64,000 nt of DNA from assembly GCA_034670065.1 (NCBI GenBank), contig JAXMOG010000002.1, positions 496,001 to 560,000 of the forward strand, given 5' to 3'. Both the position numbers and the translations under genes were made by a program. The notes under the pieces were generated by a model that did not search any database, had not been told where the DNA came from, and saw only the letters and a program-made list of their open reading frames with translations. Source of the stretch: Mesobacterium_A sp034670065 (GTDB lineage Bacteria; Pseudomonadota; Alphaproteobacteria; Rhodobacterales; Rhodobacteraceae). This document shows, piece after piece, positions 34,744 through 42,579 of the stretch. The number at the start of each line of letters is the position of its first letter. The first letter of the stretch is position 1.

Positions 34744-35825
34744 AGAAGGTGCCCGGACTTCTTGGCCTTGGTGGCCAAGTATTTGGTGTTGTGGTGGTTT
34801 TCCCCAACTTTTAACGGTACGCGTTCGGTCACGGTCAGCTGACAGCTTTCCATCATCGCGATCTTCGCAGGGTTGTTTGTCATCAACCGGACAGATGAGA
34901 AGCCCATGTTACTCAGAATTTGGGAACCGATTCTAAAATCGCGTTCGTCATCCTCAAATCCCAGTCGGTGGTTCGCTTCCACAGTGTCAAAACCCTGATC
35001 CTGCAAAGAATAGGCACGCATTTTATTGGCAAGACCGATTCCGCGGCCTTCTTGGTTCAGATATAGCAGCACACCGCTGCCTTCTGCGCCCATTTGCGCC
35101 AACGCGGCATTCAGTTGCGGGCCGCAATCGCATTTCAAACTACCCAACAAATCGCCGGTAAAGCACGCCGAATGCAATCTGGCCAAAACGGGTGCTTCCC
35201 GATCAGGGCGGCCGATTTCGATAGCATAGTGTTCTTCGCTTCCGTCTTCCGGGCGGAATATATGCAGTCGCGCCCGTTCTGATGCGCGCAAGGGCACGCG
35301 GGCGGAAACCAGTTCTTGCAGTTCTGGCAGCGCGGTCAGGAACGGTGTTGCTTCATCGGCAGGAACGCGCGTCAGCATGGACCAGTCACCTGTATTGTCG
35401 GAAACTGAACAAACAAGTGCCGCTGGCAACAGTCGTGCGGATTTACACAGTTGAATCGCCAGATAGTGCAGGGTTGCATCGCCATCGCGCCGTGTTTGCA
35501 GCGGCCCCTTCATGGGGGATGTCAAATCATCGGCTGGGTCTGCCACCGATTGAACCCAGGTAATATCGGCGTTTTCAGGCACAATCACACGGGCCACAGT
35601 CACATCATAGGCTCGTGCCTTCAATGTTTCCGCGCGTCGTGATGTCAGGGCCAGATCAAGAGGCGCATTTAGTGCCTGTAGCAAGCGCAAGCGCTCTGCT
35701 GAAACGGTTTCGGCAGGAACAATCAGAGCTGATCCCAGCGCGCTGTCTAACACAACCGGCACTCCCATGCGCAGATCTGCGCGGGCGCGGGAAAGAATTT
35801 CAGATAGTGTGGGTGTAAGGCTCAT
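34740..35825 (-). CDS. ribA: GTP cyclohydrolase II with degenerate N-terminal domain
   Basis: RibA opens GTP to start riboflavin synthesis. The catalytic domain is the C-terminal half: zinc ligands in 'HSACFTGDLLGSLKCDCGPQL', then 'LYLNQEGRGIGLANKMRAYSLQDQG' and 'RLMTNNPAKIAMM'. The first 160 residues look like a degenerate DHBP synthase-type domain, giving a total of 361 residues, longer than stand-alone RibA. No FMN riboswitch is visible upstream. A YkuD gene is coupled downstream. Confidence 0.93.
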   Translation of the reverse strand: MSLTPTLSEILSRARADLRMGVPVVLDSALGSALIVPAETVSAERLRLLQALNAPLDLALTSRRAETLKARAYDVTVARVIVPENADITWVQSVADPADDLTSPMKGPLQTRRDGDATLHYLAIQLCKSARLLPAALVCSVSDNTGDWSMLTRVPADEATPFLTALPELQELVSARVPLRASERARLHIFRPEDGSEEHYAIEIGRPDREAPVLARLHSACFTGDLLGSLKCDCGPQLNAALAQMGAEGSGVLLYLNQEGRGIGLANKMRAYSLQDQGFDTVEANHRLGFEDDERDFRIGSQILSNMGFSSVRLMTNNPAKIAMMESCQLTVTERVPLKVGENHHNTKYLATKAKKSGHLL

Positions 35826-35974
35826 GGTCGCGTGGCATACTCGTCGTGGTGCAACAATTCCACTGATTTCTGAAACATATCAGCCTCTGATACACGACAC
35901 TGTGAGGCGGTTGCAGCATTTCTTGCCTCTCGGCCTGCTCGCGCCCATGTGAACGTCATCGAAGGAGATAACCA

Positions 35975-36661
35975 ATGGCTCAGTTGAAAAATATTCTTTT
36001 GGTCGACGATGATGACGACCTGCGCGACGCATTGGCTGAACAGCTGGTGATGACTGAAGATTTTGAAGTATTTGAAGCGGATAGTGGCGCAAACGCCATG
36101 GGGCGCATCAAGGATCAGCTGTACGATCTGATCATTCTGGACGTTGGTTTACCAGATACAGATGGGCGTGAACTGTGCCGCCTGATGCGCAAGCAAGGTA
36201 TCAAATCGCCGATCATAATGTTGACGGGGCACGATTCAGACGCAGATACGATTTTGGGTCTGGATGCGGGGGCGAATGACTATGTTTCCAAACCCTTCAA
36301 ATTTCCTGTCCTGCTGGCACGTATTCGCGCGCAGCTGCGTCAACATGAACAATCCGAAGATGCCATTTTTGCTGTCGGGCCTTACACGTTCAAGCCCGCA
36401 ATGAAGATGTTGATCACGGATGACGAACGGAAGATCCGTTTGACCGAAAAAGAGACCAATATCCTGAAATTTCTCTATCGCTCCACAACCGGTGTTGTGC
36501 CGCGCGATGAGCTGTTGCACGAGGTTTGGGGCTACAATGCAGGTGTTACGACACACACACTAGAGACGCACATCTACAGGTTGCGCCAAAAAATTGAGCC
36601 AGATCCATCCAATGCGCGCCTTCTTGTGACCGAATCTGGAGGGTATCGTTTAGTAGCATAG
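35975..36661 (+). CDS. OmpR-family response regulator, CenR-like
   Basis: The 228-residue protein has a receiver domain with the phospho-acceptor Asp in 'DLIILDVGLPDTDGREL', an acidic pocket 'LLVDDDDDLRDAL' and Lys in 'NDYVSKPF'. The C-terminal winged helix binds DNA ('LTEKETNILKFLYRSTTGVVPRDELLHEVWGYNAGVTTHTLETHIYRLRQKIE'). The N-terminus MAQLKNILLVDDDDDLRDALAEQL strongly resembles CenR, an essential cell-envelope regulator of Caulobacter and Rhodobacter. No kinase gene is adjacent. It is divergent from ribA. A candidate sRNA/terminator follows. Confidence 0.9.
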   Translation: MAQLKNILLVDDDDDLRDALAEQLVMTEDFEVFEADSGANAMGRIKDQLYDLIILDVGLPDTDGRELCRLMRKQGIKSPIIMLTGHDSDADTILGLDAGANDYVSKPFKFPVLLARIRAQLRQHEQSEDAIFAVGPYTFKPAMKMLITDDERKIRLTEKETNILKFLYRSTTGVVPRDELLHEVWGYNAGVTTHTLETHIYRLRQKIEPDPSNARLLVTESGGYRLVA

Positions 36662-36719
36662 GCCTTATTGCTACATTGATATGTGTCAGAGTAGCATTAG
36701 CATAGGCGCTATATACGGT

Positions 36720-36800
36720 TTCCTATCCCGTCGCATGTGCGGGTCATCACATGCAACCTCCCTGTTGGACCTGGCCCGGGCTTTGCCCGGGCTTTTTTTT
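36720..36800 (+). ncRNA. Candidate small RNA with anti-Shine-Dalgarno loop
   Basis: Three hairpins lie end to end: GCATGTG/CACATGC (36733-36754), AAC-CCTCCCT-GTT (36755-36766) whose loop is CCTCCCT, and GCCCGGGC-TTT-GCCCGGGC followed by eight T (36774-36800). A TATATA box at 36710-36715 could start it near 36720. Pyrimidine loops of the CCUCCC kind are common in alphaproteobacterial sRNAs that block ribosome sites. It may instead be the 3' end of the cenR-like transcript, whose stop is about 60 bases upstream. Confidence 0.55.
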
Positions 36801-36908
36801 ATTCTTCAGACAGTGGGCTGGACGGGCTTTGGCATTGTTACTGCAGGTGCCAGGAGTATTGTCGCAAAAAAATATGTGCGGCTTTGCGGCTGCGCGAGGG
36901 AGGAAAGC

Positions 36909-37322
36909 ATGAAACTAACTTTACATCACATTAACCTGTCCACGGATCGGGTTGAGGAAATGGATGTGTTCTATCGCAATGTGATGGGGCTGGACCAATG
37001 CACAGATGACATCCCGGTGCTGGAAAAGAACAAAGGATACTCTGGGGATGTCGCCTTTGTTTGGGATGGTGCGGTGCAAACCCACTTGGCCCGCAAAGAT
37101 GTGAACGCTGCGTTTAAGGCCGGACAACACCTGAACCCGTTGGAGCGGGGGCATATCGCCTATCGCACCGATGACTTGGCTGCGTTCAAAGATCATCTTA
37201 GATCACAGGGCATACCTTTTGCGCATTGGGGAAATGCGGCTGTCAAAGGATGGGATCAAATCTTCTTCTATGATCCGGATGGTAACATCATCGAAGTTCA
37301 TCAGGTCGAAGACGCCACCTGA
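36909..37322 (+). CDS. VOC (glyoxalase/dioxygenase fold) family protein
   Basis: The 137-residue protein starts at the ATG at 36909, after GAGGAAAG, and shows two VOC half-motifs: 'LHHINLSTDRVEEMDVFYRNVMGL' and 'GHIAYRTDDLAAFKDHLRSQGIPF'. The end, 'FFYDPDGNIIEVHQ', carries the metal-binding Glu. Such proteins include glyoxalase I, dioxygenases and fosfomycin-resistance enzymes; the substrate is not clear here. It lies upstream of xthA with 60 bases between them. The terminator ending at 36800 separates it from the cenR-like gene. Confidence 0.9.
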   Translation: MKLTLHHINLSTDRVEEMDVFYRNVMGLDQCTDDIPVLEKNKGYSGDVAFVWDGAVQTHLARKDVNAAFKAGQHLNPLERGHIAYRTDDLAAFKDHLRSQGIPFAHWGNAAVKGWDQIFFYDPDGNIIEVHQVEDAT

Positions 37323-37382
37323 GGCTTGCGCTTGGCGGCTGCCCTTGGCAGGGTCGCGCGACCTAAAAAACCGGAGAACAGC

Positions 37383-38171
37383 ATGTCCTTTACCCTTGCG
37401 ACCTGGAACATCAATTCCGTCCGCCTAAGAGAGGGTCTGGTTCGGCAGCTGATGACGCAGGAAATGCCGGATGTCTTGTGTCTGCAGGAATGCAAAAGCC
37501 CGGTTGAGAAAATCCCTCTCGAAGGGTTTCAGGCGCTTGGATACACCCACATGGTTGCACGCGGCCAGAAAGGGTACAACGGCGTTGCGATTTTTTCCAA
37601 ATTGCCGATCACCGAAGTGGACAGCAAGGATTTTGCCAGCCTTGGGCACGCGCGCCACATTGCCGGGCAGTTGGAAAATGGCGTGACGATCCACAATTTT
37701 TATGTGCCCGCAGGCGGTGACAAGCCGGATCGCGAGATCAATGAAAAGTTTGGCCAGAAACTGGATTACCTGACAGAGATGCGTGATTGGTTTCATCAGG
37801 AAACGCCTAAGAAATCCATTCTAGTGGGCGACCTGAACATTGCTCCGCGTGAAGACGATGTCTGGAATCACAAGCAGTTGCTGAAGATTGTCAGTCACAC
37901 CCCGATAGAGGTGGAACATCTGGCGCAGGTACAGGACGCAGGAAATTGGGTGGATGTCACCCGGCAGGATATTCCCGACGGGTTGCTGTATAGCTGGTGG
38001 AGCTATCGGGCCAAGGATTGGTCCGCCGCTGACAAAGGGCGTCGTCTGGATCACATCTGGGCGACAGCGGATATGTCCAGTGCGGCCCATTCCAGCCGGA
38101 TTTTAAGGGATGTGCGCGGTTGGGAACAGCCCTCAGATCACGCGCCAGTCTTCGCAACATTCGACTTGTAA
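37383..38171 (+). CDS. xthA: Exodeoxyribonuclease III
   Basis: This 262-residue endonuclease/exonuclease/phosphatase-fold enzyme repairs abasic sites and 3' blocked ends. Motifs: 'TLATWNINSVRLREGL' at the start, 'LCLQECKSPVE' with the metal Glu, 'KGYNGVAIFSK', 'ILVGDLNIAPREDDVWN' and the catalytic His in 'WEQPSDHAPVFATFDL'. Length is standard. It is preceded by GGAGAACAGC. Confidence 0.96.
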   Translation: MSFTLATWNINSVRLREGLVRQLMTQEMPDVLCLQECKSPVEKIPLEGFQALGYTHMVARGQKGYNGVAIFSKLPITEVDSKDFASLGHARHIAGQLENGVTIHNFYVPAGGDKPDREINEKFGQKLDYLTEMRDWFHQETPKKSILVGDLNIAPREDDVWNHKQLLKIVSHTPIEVEHLAQVQDAGNWVDVTRQDIPDGLLYSWWSYRAKDWSAADKGRRLDHIWATADMSSAAHSSRILRDVRGWEQPSDHAPVFATFDL

Positions 38172-38260
38172 GCTATTGTCGCGGGGCTGTGCCCTTGCAA
38201 CGTTGGGGCTGTTACGCCATCTAACCGAAAACACATCTAATCATAAAAAGAGGTCATGAC

Positions 38261-39184
38261 ATGATCGAACTGGGCGGCGCTCCGAACGCGCAAGATCTGA
38301 TCAAGGACGTTGGCGAAGCGGATTTCATGGCAGATGTTGTGGATGCCAGCATGACAACGCCGGTCATCGTTGATTTCTGGGCACCTTGGTGTGGCCCGTG
38401 CAAAACGTTGGGCCCGATGTTGGAAGCGGCTGTTACGGCTGCGCGCGGCGCAGTCAAAATGGCCAAAGTGAATGTTGATGACAATCAGCAGCTGGCGCAA
38501 GCGTTGGCGCAGCAGGGGCTGCCCTTGCAATCCATTCCTACGGTTGTTGCCTTTGTAGATGGCCGTCCGGTTGACATGTTCCAGGGTGCGGTTCCTGAAT
38601 CTCAGATCAAGGCGTTTATCGACAAAGCTGTCAGCATGGCTGGCGGCGATGCCTCTGGTGGTTTGGACGAAGCCGTTGCCGCAGCGGAAGAGATGTTGGA
38701 GCAGGGTGCTGTCGCCGACGCGGCACAAACCTTTGCAGCCATTTTGGGCGAAGAGCCGAACCATGCTGTCGCCTATGCCGGATTGGTGCGTGCTCATATT
38801 GCCTTGGGGGATTTGGAGCAGGCCGAAGCAATTCTGAACGGCGCACCAGCCGAGATTTCTGACGCGCCAGAGCTGGAAGCTGCTCATGCGCAGCTGAAGC
38901 TGGCAATGCAAGCTGCTGATGCGGGCCCTGTCGGAGAGCTGCAAGCCAAGGTAGATGCCAACCCTGATGACCATCAGGCGCGCTTTGATTTGGCGCAGGC
39001 GATCTATGCCCAAGGCGATGGTGAAGCGGCCGTAAACCAGTTGTTGGAACTGTTCCGTCGTGACCGCGAATGGAACAACGGTGCCGCCAAGGCAGAGCTG
39101 TTTACGATCTTTGAAGCGTTAAAACCGAATGATCCGGTCGTGCTGAATGGCCGCCGCAAACTTAGCTCAATGATCTTTGCCTAA
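38261..39184 (+). CDS. Thioredoxin-domain TPR protein (CnoX/YbbN-like)
   Basis: The 307-residue protein has an N-terminal thioredoxin fold with 'VIVDFWAPWCGPCKTLGPML' (Cys44 and Cys47) and a C-terminal TPR-like helical half rich in Ala and Glu ('VAYAGLVRAHIALGDLEQAEAILNGAP'). CnoX/YbbN proteins act as redox-linked chaperones that hand substrates to GroEL or DnaK; this one keeps both cysteines, as in the alphaproteobacterial form. It leads an operon with the LON-domain and Trm112 genes. Confidence 0.9.
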   Translation: MIELGGAPNAQDLIKDVGEADFMADVVDASMTTPVIVDFWAPWCGPCKTLGPMLEAAVTAARGAVKMAKVNVDDNQQLAQALAQQGLPLQSIPTVVAFVDGRPVDMFQGAVPESQIKAFIDKAVSMAGGDASGGLDEAVAAAEEMLEQGAVADAAQTFAAILGEEPNHAVAYAGLVRAHIALGDLEQAEAILNGAPAEISDAPELEAAHAQLKLAMQAADAGPVGELQAKVDANPDDHQARFDLAQAIYAQGDGEAAVNQLLELFRRDREWNNGAAKAELFTIFEALKPNDPVVLNGRRKLSSMIFA

Positions 39185-39210
39185 ATCTGACTTCGGACTA
39201 GATTACCTTT

Positions 39211-39855
39211 ATGGCACAGCTTCGCGACCTTCCTGAGGTTCTTCCCGTTTTCCCGTTGTCCGGGGCGCTTTTGCTGCCGCGGGCGCGGCTTCCGTTACAT
39301 GTTTTTGAACCCCGCTATCTGGCAATGCTGGATGACGCATTGAAAACAGAAGCGCGGTTGATCGGTATGATTCAGCCAATTTCGGTGCCAGGGCGCAGCG
39401 ATAAGATCTTGCACAAGATCGGGTGCGCAGGGCGTGTAACGCAGTTTTCCGAAACGGAAGATGGGCGCTACATGATCACCTTGTCTGGTGTGTCGCGTTT
39501 TCGTGTCGTGTCAGAAGTGGAGGGGTTTACCCCTTATCGCCGTTGCAATGTATCGTGGGATGGGTTTGACGCTGATCTGGAAAGCTCTGAACAGGATTTC
39601 TTGTTCAACCGCGACACGTTCATGAAATTGCTGGATCGCTATTTCGATACGCAGCAGTTGTCAGCGGATTGGGATACTTTGTCAGACGCCGAGGATGAGT
39701 TGTTGATCAATTCGTTGTCGATGCTGCTGGAGTTTGACCCGGAAGAAAAACAAGCACTGTTGGAGGCGCCGTCGTTGCAGACGCGGCGCGAAACCTTGGT
39801 CACGTTGATCGAATACACCCTGCGCAGCGGGGACGGAGAGGAACGCGTACAATGA
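39211..39855 (+). CDS. LON substrate-binding domain protein
   Basis: The 214-residue protein is a stand-alone Lon N-terminal domain, without ATPase or protease. It starts MAQLRDLPEVLPVFPLSGALLLPRARLPLHVFEPRYLAML and has 'GCAGRVTQFSETEDGRYMITLSGVSRFRVV', both typical. The protein may bind misfolded substrates but its role is unknown. It overlaps the Trm112 gene by four bases (ATGA), and the two are usually adjacent in alphaproteobacteria. Confidence 0.9.
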   Translation: MAQLRDLPEVLPVFPLSGALLLPRARLPLHVFEPRYLAMLDDALKTEARLIGMIQPISVPGRSDKILHKIGCAGRVTQFSETEDGRYMITLSGVSRFRVVSEVEGFTPYRRCNVSWDGFDADLESSEQDFLFNRDTFMKLLDRYFDTQQLSADWDTLSDAEDELLINSLSMLLEFDPEEKQALLEAPSLQTRRETLVTLIEYTLRSGDGEERVQ

Positions 39856-40028
39856 CAGAATATGATCGCCATATGCTGGAGGCGTTGATTTGTCCGCTGA
39901 CACATGGGTCGTTGGACTATGACGCGGCCAAACAAGAACTGATCAGCAAGCGCGCCAAGCTGGCCTTTCCGATCCGCGACGGCATTCCGGTTATGTTGCC
40001 GGATGAAGCGCGCGAGATTGATCCTTAG
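39852..40028 (+). CDS. Trm112 family small protein
   Basis: This 58-residue protein starts at an ATG overlapping the LON-domain stop (ATGA) and reads DRHMLEALICPLTHGSLDY, then AKLAFPIRDGIPVMLPDEA. That is the Trm112/YcaR pattern. Trm112 proteins activate methyltransferases in eukaryotes; bacterial ones are of unknown function. The usual zinc cysteines are reduced here: only one Cys (ICPL) remains, as in other proteobacterial members. Confidence 0.88.
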   Translation: MTEYDRHMLEALICPLTHGSLDYDAAKQELISKRAKLAFPIRDGIPVMLPDEAREIDP

Positions 40029-40046
40029 GGCGGGCAATTGCCCGCC
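40029..40046 (+). terminator. Palindrome between convergent Trm112 and BKACE genes
   Basis: GGCGGGCAATTGCCCGCC is a perfect 18-base palindrome beginning one base after the Trm112 stop. Neither side has a good T-tract, so it may be a weak bidirectional terminator or an RNA-stabilising hairpin. Confidence 0.4.
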
Positions 40047-40061
40047 GCCAAGGGTTTGATT

Positions 40062-40895
40062 TTAAGCTGCCTTAAGGCCAAGAATGTCGCGAGCTTGCTG
40101 CCAAGTTGCAACAGGGCGCTCATAGGTGTCACACAACGCAACAGCACGTTCGACAAGCGCTGCATTTGACGCGGCAAGGGTATCACGGTCTATCCGTACG
40201 TTGTCTTCCAGACCAGTGCGCGCATGCCCGCCCGAAGATATGGCCCATTCGTTCAGCATATACTGATTGCGCCCGATACCAGCGGCGCACCACGGGGCAT
40301 CTTCGCCAAACAGACGTTTCACCGTGTAAATATAGTAGTCAAAAACATCGCGATCAGCTGGCATTGCGTTTTTGACCCCCATAACGAACTGCACATAAGG
40401 TGTTCCGGCCAGTTGTCCGTTGTCGGCCATCTCTTTGGCGCGAAGGATGTGCGACAGATCAAAAGCTTCGATCTCGGGCTTCACATCATAGGTCAGCATT
40501 TCGCTGGCCAGCCAGTCGACCAAAGCGGGCGGATTTTCATAAACGCGGGTTGGAAAGTTGTTGGACCCAACCGATAGCGACGCCATATCCGGCTTCAGCG
40601 GCAGCATCCCGCCACGGGTTTCACCCGCGCCAGAACGACCGCCGGTGGAAAGTTGGATGATCATTCCTGGGCAATGTTTTTTCAGACCTTCCATCAGTTG
40701 CGCAAACCGTTCTGGGTCTGATGATGGCGTTTGATCGTCATTTCGCACATGCGCATGAACAATGCTGGCCCCCGCTTCGAACGCTTCCTGTGTGCTTTCA
40801 ACCTGCTCGGCGACCGTGATTGGAACCGCTGGGTTGTTGGCTTTGGTCGGCAATGAGCCGGTGATCGCAACACAGATAATGCAGGGTTTGCTCAT
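40062..40895 (-). CDS. BKACE-family beta-keto acid cleavage enzyme
   Basis: The 277-residue TIM-barrel protein belongs to the 3-keto-5-aminohexanoate cleavage enzyme family. These enzymes cleave a beta-keto acid with acetyl-CoA into acetoacetate and a CoA ester. The zinc ligands are His47 and His49 in 'SIVHAHVRNDD'; 'IIQLSTGGRSGAGETRGGML' and 'FVMGVKNAMPADRDVFDYY' are typical. The ATG at 40895 follows AAAGGA. The substrate cannot be read; family members act on many beta-keto acids. It is divergent from an acyl-CoA ligase with 120 bases between, which suggests a shared pathway. Confidence 0.88.
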   Translation of the reverse strand: MSKPCIICVAITGSLPTKANNPAVPITVAEQVESTQEAFEAGASIVHAHVRNDDQTPSSDPERFAQLMEGLKKHCPGMIIQLSTGGRSGAGETRGGMLPLKPDMASLSVGSNNFPTRVYENPPALVDWLASEMLTYDVKPEIEAFDLSHILRAKEMADNGQLAGTPYVQFVMGVKNAMPADRDVFDYYIYTVKRLFGEDAPWCAAGIGRNQYMLNEWAISSGGHARTGLEDNVRIDRDTLAASNAALVERAVALCDTYERPVATWQQARDILGLKAA

Positions 40896-41015
40896 GTCGG
40901 AGTCCTTTAATCCAAATTTGCACATGGCATACGTCATCAGGACCAGGGGTGCAAAGTCCAAGGCGGTTTGACAGACCAATCCTTTCGCGTAGCGTGCCAC
41001 ATAGGAGGAGGCGAT

Positions 41016-42527
41016 ATGAACCTGAGTGAGTGGCTTTACCGCACAGCACAGCGTTGCCCAAAGGCGCCGGCACTGATGTCCGGCACCAAACTTGTTTCCG
41101 ACTATGCTGGTTTCAATGCCTCTGCGGCCGCGTTGGGCGGTGCCTTGGCCGCCCGCGGTGTGGGCCCCGGTGACCGTGTGGGCATCTTTATGACCAACCG
41201 TGTTGAGTATCTGATTGCCTTGTATGGCATTTGGTACTGTGGCGCTGCGGTGATCCCGATCAACGCCAAGCTGCACATTGCAGAGGCCGCGTGGATACTT
41301 GAAAACGCTCAGGCGTCGCTGTGCATTGTATCGGACAATGTGGCTGATGGTTTGTCTGAGCGGAGTTCATGCCCGTTGATCAGCGTCGATAACAGCGCAT
41401 TTGAAACGCTGTGTCGGCATACTCCATTGACCAAACCCGTGCCACGGGCCGCACAGGACATGGCCTGGCTCTTTTACACATCAGGCACGACAGGGCGGCC
41501 TAAGGGCGTGATGATTTCGTCTGAGAACTTATCCGCGATGACGCAGGCGTATTTTGAAGATGTAGATGATGTCTCTGCGGGTGATGCAACGCTATATGCG
41601 GCGCCTATGTCTCATGGGGCTGGGATATATAACTTTATGCACGTGATGCGCGGTACACGGCATGTTGTGCCTGAAAGTGGCGTATTTGATCCATCTGAAA
41701 TATTAGAACTTTCATCCGTTATAAAAGGTGTTTCCATGTTTGCCGCCCCTACCATGGTGCGCCGGCTTGTCGACGTGGCGCGTGAAACAGGGCAATCCGG
41801 TACTGGGATCAAAACCATCATTTATGCTGGCGGGCCTATGTATTTGGCCGATATCGTCGATGCCGTAGACGTTATGGGTCCACGCTTTGTGCAGATATAT
41901 GGTCAAGGCGAATGCCCAATGGGCATCACCGCGTTGTCGCGCCATGATGTCGCGGACCGGTCCCACGCGCGCTGGCGGCAACGGTTGGCGTCGGTTGGAA
42001 TGGCGCAATCCATTTCCGAAGTGCGCATCGTAGGCGACGACGGGCAGCCTCTTTCGCCAGGGAACACGGGTGAGATCACGGTGCGCGGACGGGCAGTGAT
42101 GGCCGGGTATTGGCAAAACGATAAGGCCACAGCAGAAACAATTCGCGACGGATGGCTGTGGACAGGGGACAGGGGCCATATGGATGCAGATGGCTATGTA
42201 ACCATGGTGGACCGATCAAAGGATATGATCATCTCTGGCGGTTCCAACATCTATCCCCGAGAGATCGAAGAAGTCTTGTTGGAGCATCCCGCTGTTCATG
42301 AGGTGGCCGTGGTCGGCACGCCGCACGCAGATTGGGGAGAAGAGGTGGTCGCCTTTGTTGTCGGAAAGGTCGACAGCGCATCACTGGATGCGCTTTGCCT
42401 GGACCGTATCGCCCGCTTCAAACGGCCAAAGCACTATCGGTTTGTCGCCGCTTTGCCAAAAAACAATTACGGCAAAGTTCTGAAGACAGAATTGCGCGCG
42501 CTTTTGGCCCAATCCGGCGACAAATAA
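41016..42527 (+). CDS. Class I adenylate-forming acyl-CoA ligase
   Basis: The 503-residue enzyme activates a carboxylic acid with ATP and CoA. Core motifs are 'WLFYTSGTTGRPKGVMIS' (P-loop), 'QIYGQGECPMGITAL', 'DGWLWTGDRGHMDADGYV', 'KDMIISGGSNIYPREIEE' and the final catalytic Lys in 'NNYGKVLKTEL'. The ATG at 41016 follows AGGAGGAGG. The substrate is unknown; the YGQGE motif in place of YGxTE is a variant. It is divergent from the BKACE gene and ends just before a terminator. Confidence 0.9.
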   Translation: MNLSEWLYRTAQRCPKAPALMSGTKLVSDYAGFNASAAALGGALAARGVGPGDRVGIFMTNRVEYLIALYGIWYCGAAVIPINAKLHIAEAAWILENAQASLCIVSDNVADGLSERSSCPLISVDNSAFETLCRHTPLTKPVPRAAQDMAWLFYTSGTTGRPKGVMISSENLSAMTQAYFEDVDDVSAGDATLYAAPMSHGAGIYNFMHVMRGTRHVVPESGVFDPSEILELSSVIKGVSMFAAPTMVRRLVDVARETGQSGTGIKTIIYAGGPMYLADIVDAVDVMGPRFVQIYGQGECPMGITALSRHDVADRSHARWRQRLASVGMAQSISEVRIVGDDGQPLSPGNTGEITVRGRAVMAGYWQNDKATAETIRDGWLWTGDRGHMDADGYVTMVDRSKDMIISGGSNIYPREIEEVLLEHPAVHEVAVVGTPHADWGEEVVAFVVGKVDSASLDALCLDRIARFKRPKHYRFVAALPKNNYGKVLKTELRALLAQSGDK

Positions 42528-42528
42528 A

Positions 42529-42562
42529 AGGTCCGTTCCAGCCTGGATGCCAGAACGGACCT
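42529..42562. terminator. Bidirectional terminator between ligase and RTX gene
   Basis: AGGTCCGTTC pairs perfectly with GAACGGACCT around a 14-base loop. It lies between the convergent ligase (ends 42527) and exoprotein (ends 42580) genes and can act in both directions. Confidence 0.75.
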
Positions 42563-42579
42563 ATTGTTCAATAGTTGGA

